A stretch of 64,000 nt of DNA from the NCBI GenBank assembly GCA_000711775.1, contig ARYC01017257.1, positions 55,219-119,218 on the forward strand. The letters run 5' to 3'. Within the stretch, counting starts at the first letter, position 1; every line of letters starts with the position of its first letter. The notes under the pieces were generated by a model, which saw only the letters and a list, made by a program, of their open reading frames with translations, was not told where the DNA came from and did not search any database. Source of the stretch: Oxytricha trifallax (taxonomy: Eukaryota; Ciliophora; Spirotrichea; Sporadotrichida; Oxytrichidae). Below, piece after piece: positions 39,006-50,635 of this stretch. A program made the position numbers and the translations under genes.

Positions 39006-39276
39006 TTATAAAACCCCGTTAAGCAATTAAGAATGAAGATTGGGGATTAAAAATAAAAAAAATAAAATATAATTATCATTGGGTGAAATTAATTATAATT
39101 AGGCTAAAAACAAATATACGCATCCTGATTGGTATAATTATTGAGATAATTATTCGAGCCAATGTTTTTAATAATTAGCCAAAACTTTAATAATTTAAGC
39201 CAATAATAATTAATTTTTAATTTTATTATTTTTAATCCCCAATCTTTATTCTTAATTGACAAACGGGGTTTTATAA
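39006..39276. mobile_element. 271-bp inverted-repeat miniature element
   Basis: Left end TTATAAAACCCCGTT followed by AAGCAATTAAGAATGAAG. The right end is its reverse complement with a few mismatches over about 48 bp, reaching the GGGGATTAAAAATAA block. The interior is AT-rich and non-coding. It lies only 7 bp beyond the TBE-B target duplication. A TTAA-like or TA target is possible but not clear. Confidence 0.75.
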
Positions 39277-39539
39277 TTCTTAATTTATTAATTCATAATA
39301 AAATATAATTAAAGCCTAAATTTAAAAGTCTTCAGCTATATGATTTTTAATATTTTTATTATAATAATTCTTTATATATTTATGTAAATTTCTATAATTA
39401 TATTTAAATCAATTGTATTATAAATCTTAAAAATATATTAATTAGAAATAATATATTTTGTATTTATTTTACTGAAAAATACTAAAAAATATTTAATAAA
39501 AAGCTTCTTCTTTAATTAATTGAAAGTTAATTATCTTAC
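39277..39539. other. AT-rich non-coding DNA
   Basis: No feature seen. Confidence 0.45.
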
Positions 39540-40060
39540 ACTAGATAAAGAAAGGTACAGAAGCTGCAACAATTTATTGTCATAAACTAGATTCAATCTC
39601 AAAATGACGAGGCTCTATAAGTACTTTCATTATTCTCTTCTTGTTTTGGAACTCCGTGATCTCTGTTGAGCATTCTTTATATTCAATACTACTTTAAATT
39701 ACACTGTCTCGAGTGAGATAGTCTTAGAATCAGGAAGTATATACCTCTTTATGATTGACTCGACTTGTAGATTATCATGTCAACTCAATTAGATACTTTT
39801 AGAATATATGATGGTTTAACTTAGTATTAAATTAAAAATATTATTGCTTTTAAACTTGAAACTATTATTCAATACTAAATAAATTAGTAAATCAGTAATA
39901 AATTATAAGAATGAGTTAAGATGAGAAACTCATGCTACAAACATACCATCTCACTTCCCAGACTTCTTTAATAAAAATATGATTTATAAATGAGTGGAGT
40001 ATAATATTATTGTTTCATAGACAAAGCTCGGAGTTGCAACGACAAAAGATTTAACATTTA
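39540..40060 (-). other. Candidate gene fragments (MDS-like island)
   Basis: A GC-richer stretch whose minus strand reads protein-like in short blocks. About 40055-39960 contains NVKSFVVATPSFVYETIIL. About 39780-39640 contains ESIIKRYILPDSKTISLET and then NAQQRSRSSKTRREQ. An overlapping frame at 39700-39585 contains KECSTEITEFQNKKRIMKVL. The plus strand also has a passable frame near 39610, so even the strand is uncertain. No family recognised. Confidence 0.25.
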
Positions 40061-40736
40061 TATTAAAATAAATCTTATATCACTTTAAATTAAATAAGTG
40101 ATAATTCACCTTTTGTTTTAATATAATTAAGTACATAATTTTATAGCCTTTATGGTAAAAAATAGAATAAGTAATAATTATTACTTTGAATATTAAGTTC
40201 TAAAATTTATTAATTTATCCAATTATATTTCTATTATAAATCTGTGATGACGACATTTATCTTTTATAAATTTTATAAATCAATAATAAATAAATTAGAA
40301 AAGTTTTATTTTATTTTATTTTATATTATATTATATTATAATATAATAAAAACTAATGCCATATTCGCTCATTTTCATTGAAATTTTCTTTTTTTTTTAT
40401 TTACTTTAATTTCTATTTCTAAAATGAATAAATATAATAATCATTTAATACTGAAATTAAGAAATTGTAGGGAATCTTTACATAAAAATTATTTAGACTG
40501 TTAAATATATTAAATTATTAATCATTAATTAACTCTATTTAAATTTTCATTATAAAAATAAATTTATTAAATAATTTATTTTACAAAGTTTGGCAAAAAT
40601 TCAAATAAAATAAAGATAATTTAATTATATTACAAACAAATAAATATTTTATTTATTATTGTAATATATTATTAATAATTTATTTATAAAATGGAATATT
40701 TAAGAAAAGATTCTCTAATCATGTTTATTTAATTAA
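40061..40736. other. AT-rich non-coding DNA
   Basis: No feature beyond AT-rich simple sequence (for example the TTTTA/TTATA repeats near 40310-40345). Confidence 0.45.
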
Positions 40737-40806
40737 TCAAACAAAGTATGAATATCTGATTATATAAAAACTGGCTGGCTCAAGCCCCAGTATTAATTCC
40801 GTACAG
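40737..40806 (+). repeat. Short dispersed repeat, copy 1
   Basis: Contains TATCTGATTATAT...CTGGCTGGCTCAAGCC...TATTAATTCCG, found again with changes at 44312-44370 and partly at 44638-44690. It may be the shared 3' end of a retroposon family. Confidence 0.5.
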
Positions 40807-42200
40807 CATTAAATAATTAAATAATAATAATTAATCAAAACATATGAAAATGATTTGATTTGAGATATTTTTTTTTCAAATTAATAACATTAATATATTT
40901 TATTTATGGAGAAATTGATTTATTTAATTAATTATATAAAATCTAATTATTAATTGAAATAACGAACTTAAAACTTAAATTAAAATACAATTAAAAAATA
41001 AAACATCTTTATTATATCAATTTAATTATTTAATAAATTATATATTAACAAAAGATACATTTGTATAAGAATTTTAAAATATGGGAAAAGATAAAAGGGA
41101 AAACAATTTTTTTAAAAATATCGTATAAGAAACTTGTAGATATTTATTATTCTATAGATTTATATGTATTAATTTAATAAAAAAATAGCGAAAGTAATGA
41201 TTATAATAAATTAATATTTATAATTAATAAATTTACATCCTTTAAAAGCCTCTTAATAAACAAATAGACAAGTCTAATAATTAAAAATACAATATGTTTT
41301 CAAATATTAAATATATTTATGAATTATTGATTTAATTTAATTTTAAGTTCCTTATAAATTATTTAAAAATTAAAAAAACAAAATTTTTACTTTAATTTCT
41401 TAAATAAAAATAATAATTAAACAGTTAACAATTCCCACATAAATGAGTTTAAATCTCTGAAATTATATTATAAAGAGTAAAGTATTTATTTTATTTTCCT
41501 TTAATTGACATAATTTTTCACTAAAATAATATGTTATTATAATTAAATTTTAAATATACTTAGAACAGTAGCAACTATAATTTGTTTTATGTCAAAGTAA
41601 TAGGAACATTTCATAAAACAATTTCTAATGATGAAAAAGTTGAAAAATAATATATTTTATTTTATCAAAGGGTTAAATTTCTAGATCTGATGATGTTACT
41701 AATTAAGAATCTTTATTTTAATCCCGATAAAAAAATATCTAAAAGTGAAATTAACAAAATTATAAAATTTAAATTATTTCTTAGGACTACTTTTATTTAT
41801 TAAATAATTAATAAACTATTTGAGTTTGTTTATCTGGCAATAACTTTCTAAAAAGAAAAAACTATAAACTAATAAATTTAATAGTATCTAAAATTAACTG
41901 AGTTTCTACTGTCAATTTAATAATTGCCAAGAAATTGATTTAATTTTTAGACAAAATTATTTTAGCCGAGTCCCATTTAAATTAATTATATGATCTATCA
42001 AGAACTCTAAATTATCTTTAATCTATATTATGTTTTTATTATACTTATTTTTCAAATCTTGATATGATATATTTTTTAAAAGCAGATAATAAACAACAGT
42101 TGCAAATTTGATTAAGCTCTTCAATTATTCAATCACTAATCCTAACTAATCAGTTATATTATTCAATATTCTATCATTTTATGTCTTTCAATGTTGAAAA
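40807..42200. other. AT-rich non-coding DNA
   Basis: No feature seen. Confidence 0.45.
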
Positions 42201-42572
42201 TTATGAAAAATAATAGAGAATCGATAAATTAAAATGAAATTGATTAAAAATAAAATGGAAACAATATAAAGAGATGCTGGTGGAGCAGTTACACTCACGA
42301 AAATGTAAGTTACAAAAAATAAATCTTGCAATATTATTTATATAGGAGTAGTACCAGTTTAGTGTCTATGAAGGGTTGGATGAAAAATTCTAATCTTGTT
42401 TCTAATGACCAAAGTTTGATTGTGAATTGTTGTTGTTCATCAGTAAGTTTTATTGATTAGTTTTCATGACTAGGCTGTTCTATTAGTTACTATTCCATTT
42501 TGTTTTATAGGTTTTCGATTAAATATTTTAATTTTGCATTTTAATTTATCGATTCTCTATTATTTTTCATAA
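42201..42572. mobile_element. 372-bp inverted-repeat element
   Basis: Perfect 36-bp terminal inverted repeats (42201-42236 and 42537-42572) containing TAGAGAATCGATAAATTAAA. The interior is GC-richer than its surroundings and has no long frame on either strand. The layout fits a miniature transposon; an eliminated segment with long inverted ends is also possible. Confidence 0.65.
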
Positions 42573-44149
42573 ATATCATAAAAATATTTTATAAAAATTG
42601 AATTAGATTTGAAGAATTATGCTAAACTATGGCTTCCTACAATTTTCGTTATACTGTTATGTAAATGCATTTTCATTAATTTATACCGCGTGAGTTTTTA
42701 TGATATTGATATAATAACTTTTCGTATATTTTAGACTTATGCTTAGTTATATTAAGAAAAAAATATCTATATTTCAAATTAAGACAGCCCCATAATAATT
42801 TATCTTTTTTAAAAGTTTTTGAGGTCAATAAGATTTTAAGCTTTACATTTAAAAATAAAAACATGTTGGAATGCTCTTAAATAATTTAGACTATGCTATA
42901 CTTTGGAATATTTAAATAATTACTTAAAGATTTCATATTTTTTAATTTTTATTAAATCAAGTTCTAGCGGATAATTTTAATAGTTTTTTGTTTAAATATT
43001 AATACTATCTGATATAATTAATTTATAATATAAGTATAAGATTAAAATATATGTATGCTCAAAATAAATACTAATAAAATTATGAAATTTAAAATAAATC
43101 TAAAAGAAAATTATGAACACTAAAATTTGATAAATCTATACTATTTAAAATATGATTCAATTTAAAAGAGAGATATAAACAAAAAAAATATTTAAATCTT
43201 TAAATAATAATTTTAATAGTAAAATAAGTTATTAAATTTGGAAGAATTTTAATAAAATCTGATTAATTGAATTAACTTTATTTTAAATAATTTTATACTT
43301 TACATTTAACCTTAATCTTTAGATTTTTTAGGCAAGAGGATATTTTTTTAAAATAAAATAAAGTAAAATAAAATGTTAATTAATATTATTAAATATTAAT
43401 AAAATATTTTAATATTACAAATAATCTGCAGGGATTAGAGTAATTTGAACCTGTCATGGAAAGTGTTGAAAACTGATGTGCAAAATGGAAATTAAATACT
43501 ATGAATTTATTTTATATATTAAGATAAACTTTACAATTATTAGAATTGTTTTAATGGTGGATGCTCAATTTAATTATATTATTTAATTATAAAATCACTT
43601 TATTAATTATTGATATTTTAAATATTTATATACTTTTTATTAAATATATAACATCAAGATAGCTTAAAAATACTTTAATATTAACTTATTTTTTATATTA
43701 TCTGATAATCTATATGTTGTATATATATATATATATATTATATTATTATAAATTGAATTATTTATATTTGTTTTGAATTTAATGATGACAGAATATAAAA
43801 ATAAAATATATTAACGATAAAATGTGGCTGAAGAACTTATTAAGCAAGCAGCCTTATATAATAAGGCTGCTAAATTAAATTAGTCTATAATTAAAATAGA
43901 AAATTTAATTTATTTATTACTATAATAAATTGATAGCAAAATCTTAATTATATTAAAAATATTCAAAAATATTGAAGAATATTTGAGCGAAGTTTTTTTC
44001 TTAATATTTTGATAATGAAATTAAAGATAAAATTTAATTAGAATTATTAAATAAATATGCAAATAGCTCCTTAAATTTATCTTTATTATTTTATTGATTA
44101 TCCTTTATTTTTTTAAATATTTTATTATTCAATTATATTATATCGGTTA
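42573..44149. other. AT-rich non-coding DNA with a small hairpin
   Basis: No gene seen. 43848-43870 is a perfect hairpin (GCAGCCTTAT, 3-nt loop, complement), notable because its stem is GC-richer than the surroundings. Confidence 0.45.
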
Positions 44150-44370
44150 AAAGTGACCAGGGAAAACATACGAAGTAGCGAAAGACCACATTAGAACCTA
44201 CCTCAAGACATTCGGTGAACATGCTCTGTGTGAAGCTGTTCAGTCCAGTGGGATATGGGTGATTTCCCCTTAGACAAAAGAAATTGGATCACCAGAAACT
44301 AAGCATTTATATCTGATTATCTCTATCTGGCTTGCTTAAGCCCAGAATTAATTTCCGTTTATCATTTAAT
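44150..44370 (+). repeat. GC-richer island, possible pol III-derived repeat
   Basis: The island at 44150-44280 has GAACCTACC, GTGAAGCTGTTCAGTCC and GTGGGATATGGGTGA, loosely reminiscent of the box A and box C region of 5S rRNA. It is followed by the CTGGCTTGCTTAAGCC...TTAATTTCCG block shared with 40737-40806. A 5S-headed retroposon would fit, but the 5S resemblance is weak and not a 5S gene call. Confidence 0.3.
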
Positions 44371-44637
44371 AATATTATCTGTACAGATTCTTCTAAAGTT
44401 TAATTTGAATTTTTGGTAGATATGAATTCTTAATTAATTTTTTATAAGTAAATAATTTAATATGCAAACAAGAACTTTACTGTATAAACAATAATTAATA
44501 AACTAGGTATATATTTGAAATTGGGAAATTGATAATAATTCAATTAAATTTTTGGTTGTTATATTTGGATAACTGAAAAGATCTTGATCTCATTTTATAT
44601 TATTTTACATTATAGCTGAATTATATAATAGGCTGCT

Positions 44638-44690
44638 TATTTTTACCATCTCTGCTTAAGCTCCAATATCAATTTCCCTAAAGCTAAAAG
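44638..44690 (+). repeat. Short dispersed repeat, partial copy
   Basis: CTCTGCTTAAGCTCCAATAT followed by CAATTTCCCT matches the tail of the 44150-44370 and 40737-40806 repeats. Confidence 0.4.
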
Positions 44691-45860
44691 TAATAATAAT
44701 TGCATTTCTAAACTGAGATAATTAGACTTTAATATGAGTGTATAATTAAATGAAATTAGAGGCATTCACTTAAAGTCAAATTATTTCGCTTAAGAAATGA
44801 GATAAATATTACCGCAAGTAAAGTGTAATTTTTATTGAAAGCCAGCTCACATCTGTACAATTCTAGAAAAATATTTTTTTGTTAAAATTTTGATAAACAA
44901 TCTCCAAAATATTAAAATATTAATTTCTGAATCTTAACCAATATTAGAGAATATTAACTTGAGTTATGTTTTTTTTTTTATTCAAATGTAATCGCTATAT
45001 TTCATTTACAAATTTCTTTTATTAAAAACATTTTTTGTTACATCATAAACTTACTATAGTAAATGAATTCATATCACTGTAAGAAAAGGTATTTAGGATT
45101 TATAAATAATCACATAAAAACTATAATAGTTTTATAGATATTTTTCTCAATTATTTAAAATTATAAATCATTAGTTAATAATGTGAATATTTTGATTATA
45201 TAGGCATTTTATTTTTTAATTTATTTACTAAACTATAAATGTTTTTATTTAAAAAGGAAGATTCTAGATTAAGTTTATATAAAGACTTAGGTTAAAATTA
45301 AATTATTTAGAGTCAATAATACTAAAATGTATTTAAGAACGATTGAAAAGAAGTAAATAAAATATGAATAATATATAATAATTAATTATTTTGCTTATTA
45401 TTTATAATTTAAAGGATTGATTAAATTATTATTTTTATATATTTAAAAGAATAATTTCAAATCGATAATTATATATTAATTGAAGTAATTTATAATTTAT
45501 ATTTTTATTATAATACAGTTTAATCTAGGGGAAATTTTCCCAAATTATAACAAAATTAATAAAATAAATTAGGCTTGATAATTAATAATTATAAAATTTA
45601 ATTGAAAATTAAAATTCTTCAGAGTAATTAGAAATGGAGAAGATTATTTATATTGAAGAAAAATTATAAAATATTTCCATTTAAATATATAAGTTTTTAT
45701 TGTAATTGCGAAAAACATAATATTATATATATATATATTATATTAGAGTACAAATTCTACTGCTTGTAATTATAAAATAAACTAAATGTTTAAGCAATTG
45801 CCGAATAAAGATTTATTAAAATTTTAATAATAAATTTAAATTAAAACTTATATAATTATT
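44691..45860. other. AT-rich non-coding DNA
   Basis: No feature seen. Confidence 0.45.
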
Positions 45861-46359
45861 TGTTCCAATCGAGACCCCCCTCTCCCACCCCCCTCCCAGG
45901 CCTAAAACGAGACCCCCCCTCCTACCATAAATAAACCCCCCCTCACCCCTACAATATCCCTATTCATATGAAAATTTTGATTCTCCTTGTTTAAATCATT
46001 TTCCTTCTTGACATCTTGATCTCATAATATTTTTAAACATCAAATATATCATTTTTTTAAAAAAATCAAATGCTGCTCTTATAATAAATTTCATATTTAA
46101 CAACTTTCAATACGTCCGTCAACTTTTGATTTTTATGCTCCCATAGGAAATTAATTGAAAATATATTCCATTTGACTCGATAATAAGATAATAAAAAATA
46201 ATGAGCCAACAAACTCATACAACTATAGTTTTTTAAAAAGTTGTAATCACTTTAATTGTCTGTAATCGAAATAAGATTTATTTTTATAATTAGTTTTTTC
46301 CAATTTTTCTATAATTATTACTATTAACATTTTTATAGAAACTAAAAGTTAAGGAAACA

Positions 46360-46528
46360 TTGGTATGAAAGAATATTAAAGTAAAGCCTATTTTATATTT
46401 TATAATTAATAAGTTTGTAAAGGGGCTACTTTTAATATTAATATCTTCTTGATTTATTTAAAGATAGTTAAAATGAATTTAATTATAAAATATAAAATAG
46501 GCTTTACTTTAATATTCTTTCATACCAA
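46360..46528. mobile_element. 169-bp miniature element with perfect 49-bp ends
   Basis: 46360-46408 and 46480-46528 are exact reverse complements (starting TTGGTATGAAAG), with an AT-rich centre. It is nested inside the palindromic element; the TBE-C target duplication (AAT) begins in its last two bases. Confidence 0.88.
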
Positions 46529-46529
46529 T

Positions 46530-46614
46530 CAAAACCCCAAAACCCCTTAGTGAGGTTTATAAGTGCTTTGATTTGTAGGGTATAGTTGGGGTCTTATTGG
46601 GGTTAGTAGAGAAA
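46530..46614 (+). repeat. TBE-C left terminal inverted repeat
   Basis: CAAAACCCCAAAACCCC, then TTAGTGAGG, the conserved TTTATAAGTGCTTTG block, and GTTGGGGTCTTATTGGGG. It pairs with 50551-50635. Confidence 0.93.
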
Positions 46615-46631
46615 TTAGGCCAATTTGCAAA

Positions 46632-47693
46632 ATGAGAAATAGAAATTAGCGAAATTTAGGGTCTATTTGTGATGAGAAATATTTAGATTTATTGCTTAAG
46701 CTGAGGTATGGTACGAGTATTAATATAGATTAAGTCAAACCAGTAATGAATTATACAGCTATAGCAAAGCTCCTGTGCAAGAGTGCCTCAACAGTTAGGT
46801 ATCATTGCTTGTTGGCTGTTTAGCATTATACTTCAGGCACATGAAAGCATCCTGCAAGAAAATAAAAGTTCTCACAGCACCATATTGACTACCTCTGTGA
46901 TTCGAAGACTTTAAAGTATTGGGCACACTTTCCACTAGACTAGCGAGCTGTGATGTTTCATCGCAAGTTTCCTGACATGCGTATCTCTCCATAAACTATA
47001 GCCAACATTTATAGAAGAAATGGTATTACTTTCAAGACTGTCAACAGAGTGAAGAGAGTGATTGATTTTACAGTGCCATTTTATAGTAATAATTTAAACT
47101 ATATATATGATTAAATGCAGAGAGCTATTACTAATAACATCAAGTTCATACACGCTGATGAAGCTGTGTTTACCTTCAACACCTTTATTAATAAAGTCTT
47201 GGTATAAGAAGTATGATAATATAGAAGTCTACGATTAGAAAGTAAAGGTTGTAACCCATGCAATATTAGCAGGTATTAGTGAAGACTTTGGCTTAGAAAG
47301 TTATGTTATTCATCCTCGCTCTATTAAGCGAGAGTAGTACATAGAGTTCTACATAAGCTGAGAGATAAATAAAACAATTAAGAGATCATCCTGTTTGTTG
47401 ACAACCTCTCAGTTCATAAGACTAAGGAGTCTAAGAAAGCTTAGGAAGAGTTAAACATTACTCCTGTATACAATGTTCCTTACAGCCCTTAATTTAATGG
47501 AATTGAATTCCACTGGAGTTAAATCAAGACCCACTACAAGAAACTACTGCTATATCACCTAATGCATGACCTGCCTATAGACAGTAGACTTGATTCAGAG
47601 TAGCTGCAAGAGAGTAAGCATAGAAAAGACAACAGTTTGTGCGAGAGAAGGAAGAATGAATGTTTATAAATAGTGTTAGATTTAAATGAATGA
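46632..47693 (+). pseudogene. TBE-C 42-kDa transposase, nonsense codon and frameshifts
   Basis: ATG at 46632 (MRNRNQRNLGSICDEKYLDL). Catalytic motifs: HADEAVF (Asp-1 intact, about 47155), FVDNLSVH (about 47400) and a NGIEFHW motif (about 47500). TGA at 46842-46844 lies in frame between two conserved blocks and is present at the same place in TBE-D. An extra A near 47195 and other indels further disrupt the frame. The stop region is homologous to TGA 47691-47693. The standard-code minus-strand ORF at 46795-46992 is a shadow of this gene. Confidence 0.88.
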
Positions 47694-47948
47694 ATAAGTT
47701 CACATATTAAATTAACCCAGAAAGGGATTAGGCTTCTCCTTCTTATCCTCTTCTTATGGCTTGCTTTGGCCCATATTTCTTCTCTTAGTGCCAGCTCCTG
47801 CATCTATGTTCATTTCATCTGGCTTTTAAAAATCTTTATAGTCTCTTGCTCACTTCATGAATAGTCTATGACTTTCTCTCTCTGTGAACCTTTGCATGTT
47901 CTTTCATTAGGAATATACCAGTTCCAGGTTTCCCTACATAGTTATGTG

Positions 47949-48485
47949 TCAAAGCTTACTAGAGAGGTATGGATGCTTCTTAAGCTCCGCAAGCCAGGTC
48001 TCGCTTATTAGTATGTCTTGCTTCTTTTAATCTTCACGAGAAATAGAGTAGCGTTTCTTGTGAGCTTCTTCAATGATCTCTCTGATATAGCTCTCTCTTA
48101 AAGTGCCAAGAACACCAAAGAAGAAGCTCCTTTCTGGAAGTTTGTTAGAGAGTTGTTTCTTGGTAGGAAGATAAACTTCCAACTCTTCATCTTTCATCGC
48201 ATCATCGTAAAGATTAGTGACTGAAATCTCTGGGTAGTTTGGTATTTCTATCAACTTAATTTCATTGTTTTTGAAGGCTTTCTTCTCATCACAGAGTATC
48301 GCTCTTAGAAATTAGATTTTGGTACCTTCCATCGTTGGAAGGAATAAACCCACTATAGTATACGATTAAGTATATTTCACATGCTTACCATGCTAAGTGA
48401 GGTATCGATAGAGATCTTCCTTGCTTCTAAATCTTGAGATCATTTCTTAAGCTCACCCTCTTCATTGCAGTACTTATAGATTCCA
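47949..48485 (-). pseudogene. TBE-C 22-kDa protein, frame-shifted N-terminal half
   Basis: Starts MESISTAMKRV at 48485. A missing T near 48450 (AGGGTGAGC against AGAGTTGGAGC in TBE-D) shifts the frame, and a second change restores it. From about 48254 it reads cleanly through IPNYPEISVTNLYDDAMKDE, LPTKKQLSNKLPERSFFFG and AHKKRYSISRED to TGA at 47949-47951. It is about 178 codons, slightly shorter than in TBE-A. Function unknown. Confidence 0.85.
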
Positions 48486-49052
48486 TCCTTGTTCCTTCTC
48501 TTGTTATTGAATTTCAAATTTTAATATATAGAGTTCTGGATCCTACTCTTTAAAATCTTTGTATTAAATATGGACATCTTATAGTAGGTCAACCTGGTAA
48601 GGATAGTGGAGAAAGCTGGCAGAAGCTGTAACAAATTTCAGAGATGGAGCTCCATTTTTATCAATTTAGTTCCATTAAATTAGTTCTAAATTTGTTTGAA
48701 TTTAATTAGTACTGGTACTAATTCGGTTTAATTTTAATTGGTACCAATTTATTAGTACCAAAACTAAATTAGTACCTACTTTTAAACTAAATGAGGTTTT
48801 AATGGAAAAGTTCCAAAATGGTTCAAAACCTAATTGGTACCAGTACCAACCTGAATATTATCTAAGTTAGTACCAAAATTAAAACTTTTAAGCATAAAAT
48901 TAGAAAAATTATAGCTATAAACTAAGTAAAAATTTGAGCTCTAACACTTCAATATCAATCATTAGTGCTGCAGTGCCAACTTCTTTACATAGTTGCTATA
49001 ACTTGAGAGGTTATTAGAGCTTTATAATACAAATTTAAATTTGAATTTAAAC
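48486..49052. promoter_or_regulatory. TBE-C bidirectional intergenic region with GGTACC/AGTACT repeats
   Basis: Lies between the divergent 22-kDa and kinase genes. From about 48685 to 48870 it holds many copies of (A/G)GTAC(C/T) embedded in ATTAGTAC or AATTGGTACC units. It occupies the same position as the TBE-A/B array, with different unit sequence. Confidence 0.4.
48570..48794 (+). pseudogene. Possible fourth TBE reading frame in TBE-C, truncated
   Basis: Starts MDILQQVNLVRIVEKAG and stops at TGA 48792-48794 after 74 codons. TBE-D lacks one A at this point and stays open to 157 codons. Same position and start motif as in TBE-A, B and D. Confidence 0.3.
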
Positions 49053-50497
49053 ATGGCGGCTAACTTAAATCGTAAAGCAATCTCTCTTGGCAATGGTTAA
49101 TCATAGCTAAACTTTGGCACCATTAAAAAGCAAGAAGTTATTTATATTGAGAGGGAAGTAGAGTTAAGAGCTCTTGAGTTTGAAGCAGAGGTCATCAAAA
49201 TTGAAGTTCTAACTAGAAGGGGAGAACAGAGATAGGACTTTAAACATAAATTGAAAATGTTGAGGAGCTAAAAGAACAGCAACCAATTGAAAAATAAAAA
49301 CACTTTGAATGCTATGATTGTTAAAACGTCTTCTCAACTGAGTAGAGCTTGAAGAGGCATATTAAAGAAATACATTCTGGTAAAGCGAAGATTTATTTCA
49401 AGCATGATAAATTGGATGGCAGGTATTAATGCACGACTTGCATGAAGTCTTACACTCACTCAGCTAAGGTTAAAAGACACATGCAAAAGCATCATTTAAG
49501 CGAGTTTTTAATCTAAGATTAAGAGACTTAAAAACTTATACCTGCCAAGAGAAAGTCTAAAAATCTTAAATCTTTAAGAGAGTAGTAAGAAAAGCTCAAG
49601 AGCCAGAAACGATATGAGTCAATGAATCAACCTGCAGGCAATACATTTTTAGCATGCTTCTAAGAGAGAGCTATGTATATTCCTGCATTAAATGCTGTTG
49701 ATCTTAGCAGTTGTCTAGAAAACTACTTGAATATAAACGCCTAGCAAGGCAAAACTTATAGTAGTTGACGAGTTTGCCTACAAGGTGTATCCTTTCAGCT
49801 ATCTCATTAAGAATGAACAGTATTAGAATGAGTTTACTAACGAATATATCGTTCTTAGAGAAGCTTAAAAAAGAGATTGCAAGAACTTGCTTAAGCTAGA
49901 CGGTGTTATTTTAGACTTTGGGTTCATTGCACTAAGGCTTAAGAAATATGAAATGACTCTAAGAGACTATCTATATCAAAACAGATATCCGGATGACTTG
50001 AATGATATACTTTCAGATATGATTAAGGGTGTCTAGGAGTTGCATGAACTTGGATATGTTCATAGAGATCTAAAGCCTGGAAATGTGATGCTCAACCTCT
50101 GTCCTTTAGAAGTGTAGTTATCGATTTCAATAGAGCATTAAGATAAGAGATTGTAACATTAGCAAAGGTTCTTGGGACACCAGGATACTTCCAAATCAGA
50201 GAGAAGTGGACAAAATGCTCTGTTTAGTGGGATGTATGGGCAGTTGCTGCTATCATATTAGAAAGTGACATGGAAAGCATGTCGTACTTTGGTACTAAGC
50301 ATGAAAAACAATCAATTAGCTTAGCTTAGAAGCATATAAAGTAAGAAGATGTCTGCGAAGAAATAAAAAGCATAGTAGAGATGATAATCGTAAGAGCTCC
50401 TTCATATCCTAGATAATCTTTAGATGACATACTTGAGCCACTTTAGAGAGCAAGATTCAAGAGATAAAACAAAGACAAGCAGATTAAATTTGTTTGA
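49053..50497 (+). pseudogene. TBE-C 57-kDa zinc-finger/kinase protein, frame-shifted
   Basis: ATG at 49053 (MAANLNRKAISLGNGQSQLN), TGA at 50495-50497; about 481 codons of coding length. Two C2H2 fingers at about 49310-49490 (the second CTTCMKSYTHSAKVKRHMQKHH). Kinase domain from about 49760, with an EFAYKVYPFSYLIKN block, YVHRDLKPGN (Glu of the usual KPEN replaced by Gly) and the IDFNRA motif in place of DFG. Frame changes lie near 49255, 49755 and 50107. The C-terminal part is preserved in pieces. The standard-code minus-strand ORF in the matching part of TBE-D is a shadow of this gene. Confidence 0.88.
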
Positions 50498-50550
50498 ATT
50501 AAGTACTCTAATACTCATTAATACTCATTAAATTCACATAAAACCTGCGT

Positions 50551-50635
50551 TTTCTCTACTAAACCCAATAAGACCCCAACTTTACCCTACAAATCAAAGC
50601 ACTTATAAACCTCACTAAGGGGTTTTGGGGTTTTG
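50551..50635 (-). repeat. TBE-C right terminal inverted repeat
   Basis: Reverse complement of 46530-46614 with a few substitutions, ending GGGGTTTTGGGGTTTTG. Confidence 0.93.

Larger units (their letters stand above)
46530..50635 (+). mobile_element. TBE transposon copy C
   Basis: A complete 4106-bp TBE of the second subfamily with perfect AAT duplications (46527-46529 and 50636-50638) and 85-bp terminal inverted repeats with two C4A4/G4T4 units each. Gene order as in TBE-A. It is inserted at the edge of the 169-bp element inside the palindromic element, so it is the youngest of the three nested insertions. It is nearly identical along its length to TBE-D, 665 bp downstream in the same orientation, and shares an in-frame TGA in the transposase with it. 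Confidence 0.95.

Noticed and set aside
44150..44280. 5S rRNA gene
   Set aside because: Only loose similarity to the internal promoter region; the conserved stems could not be drawn.
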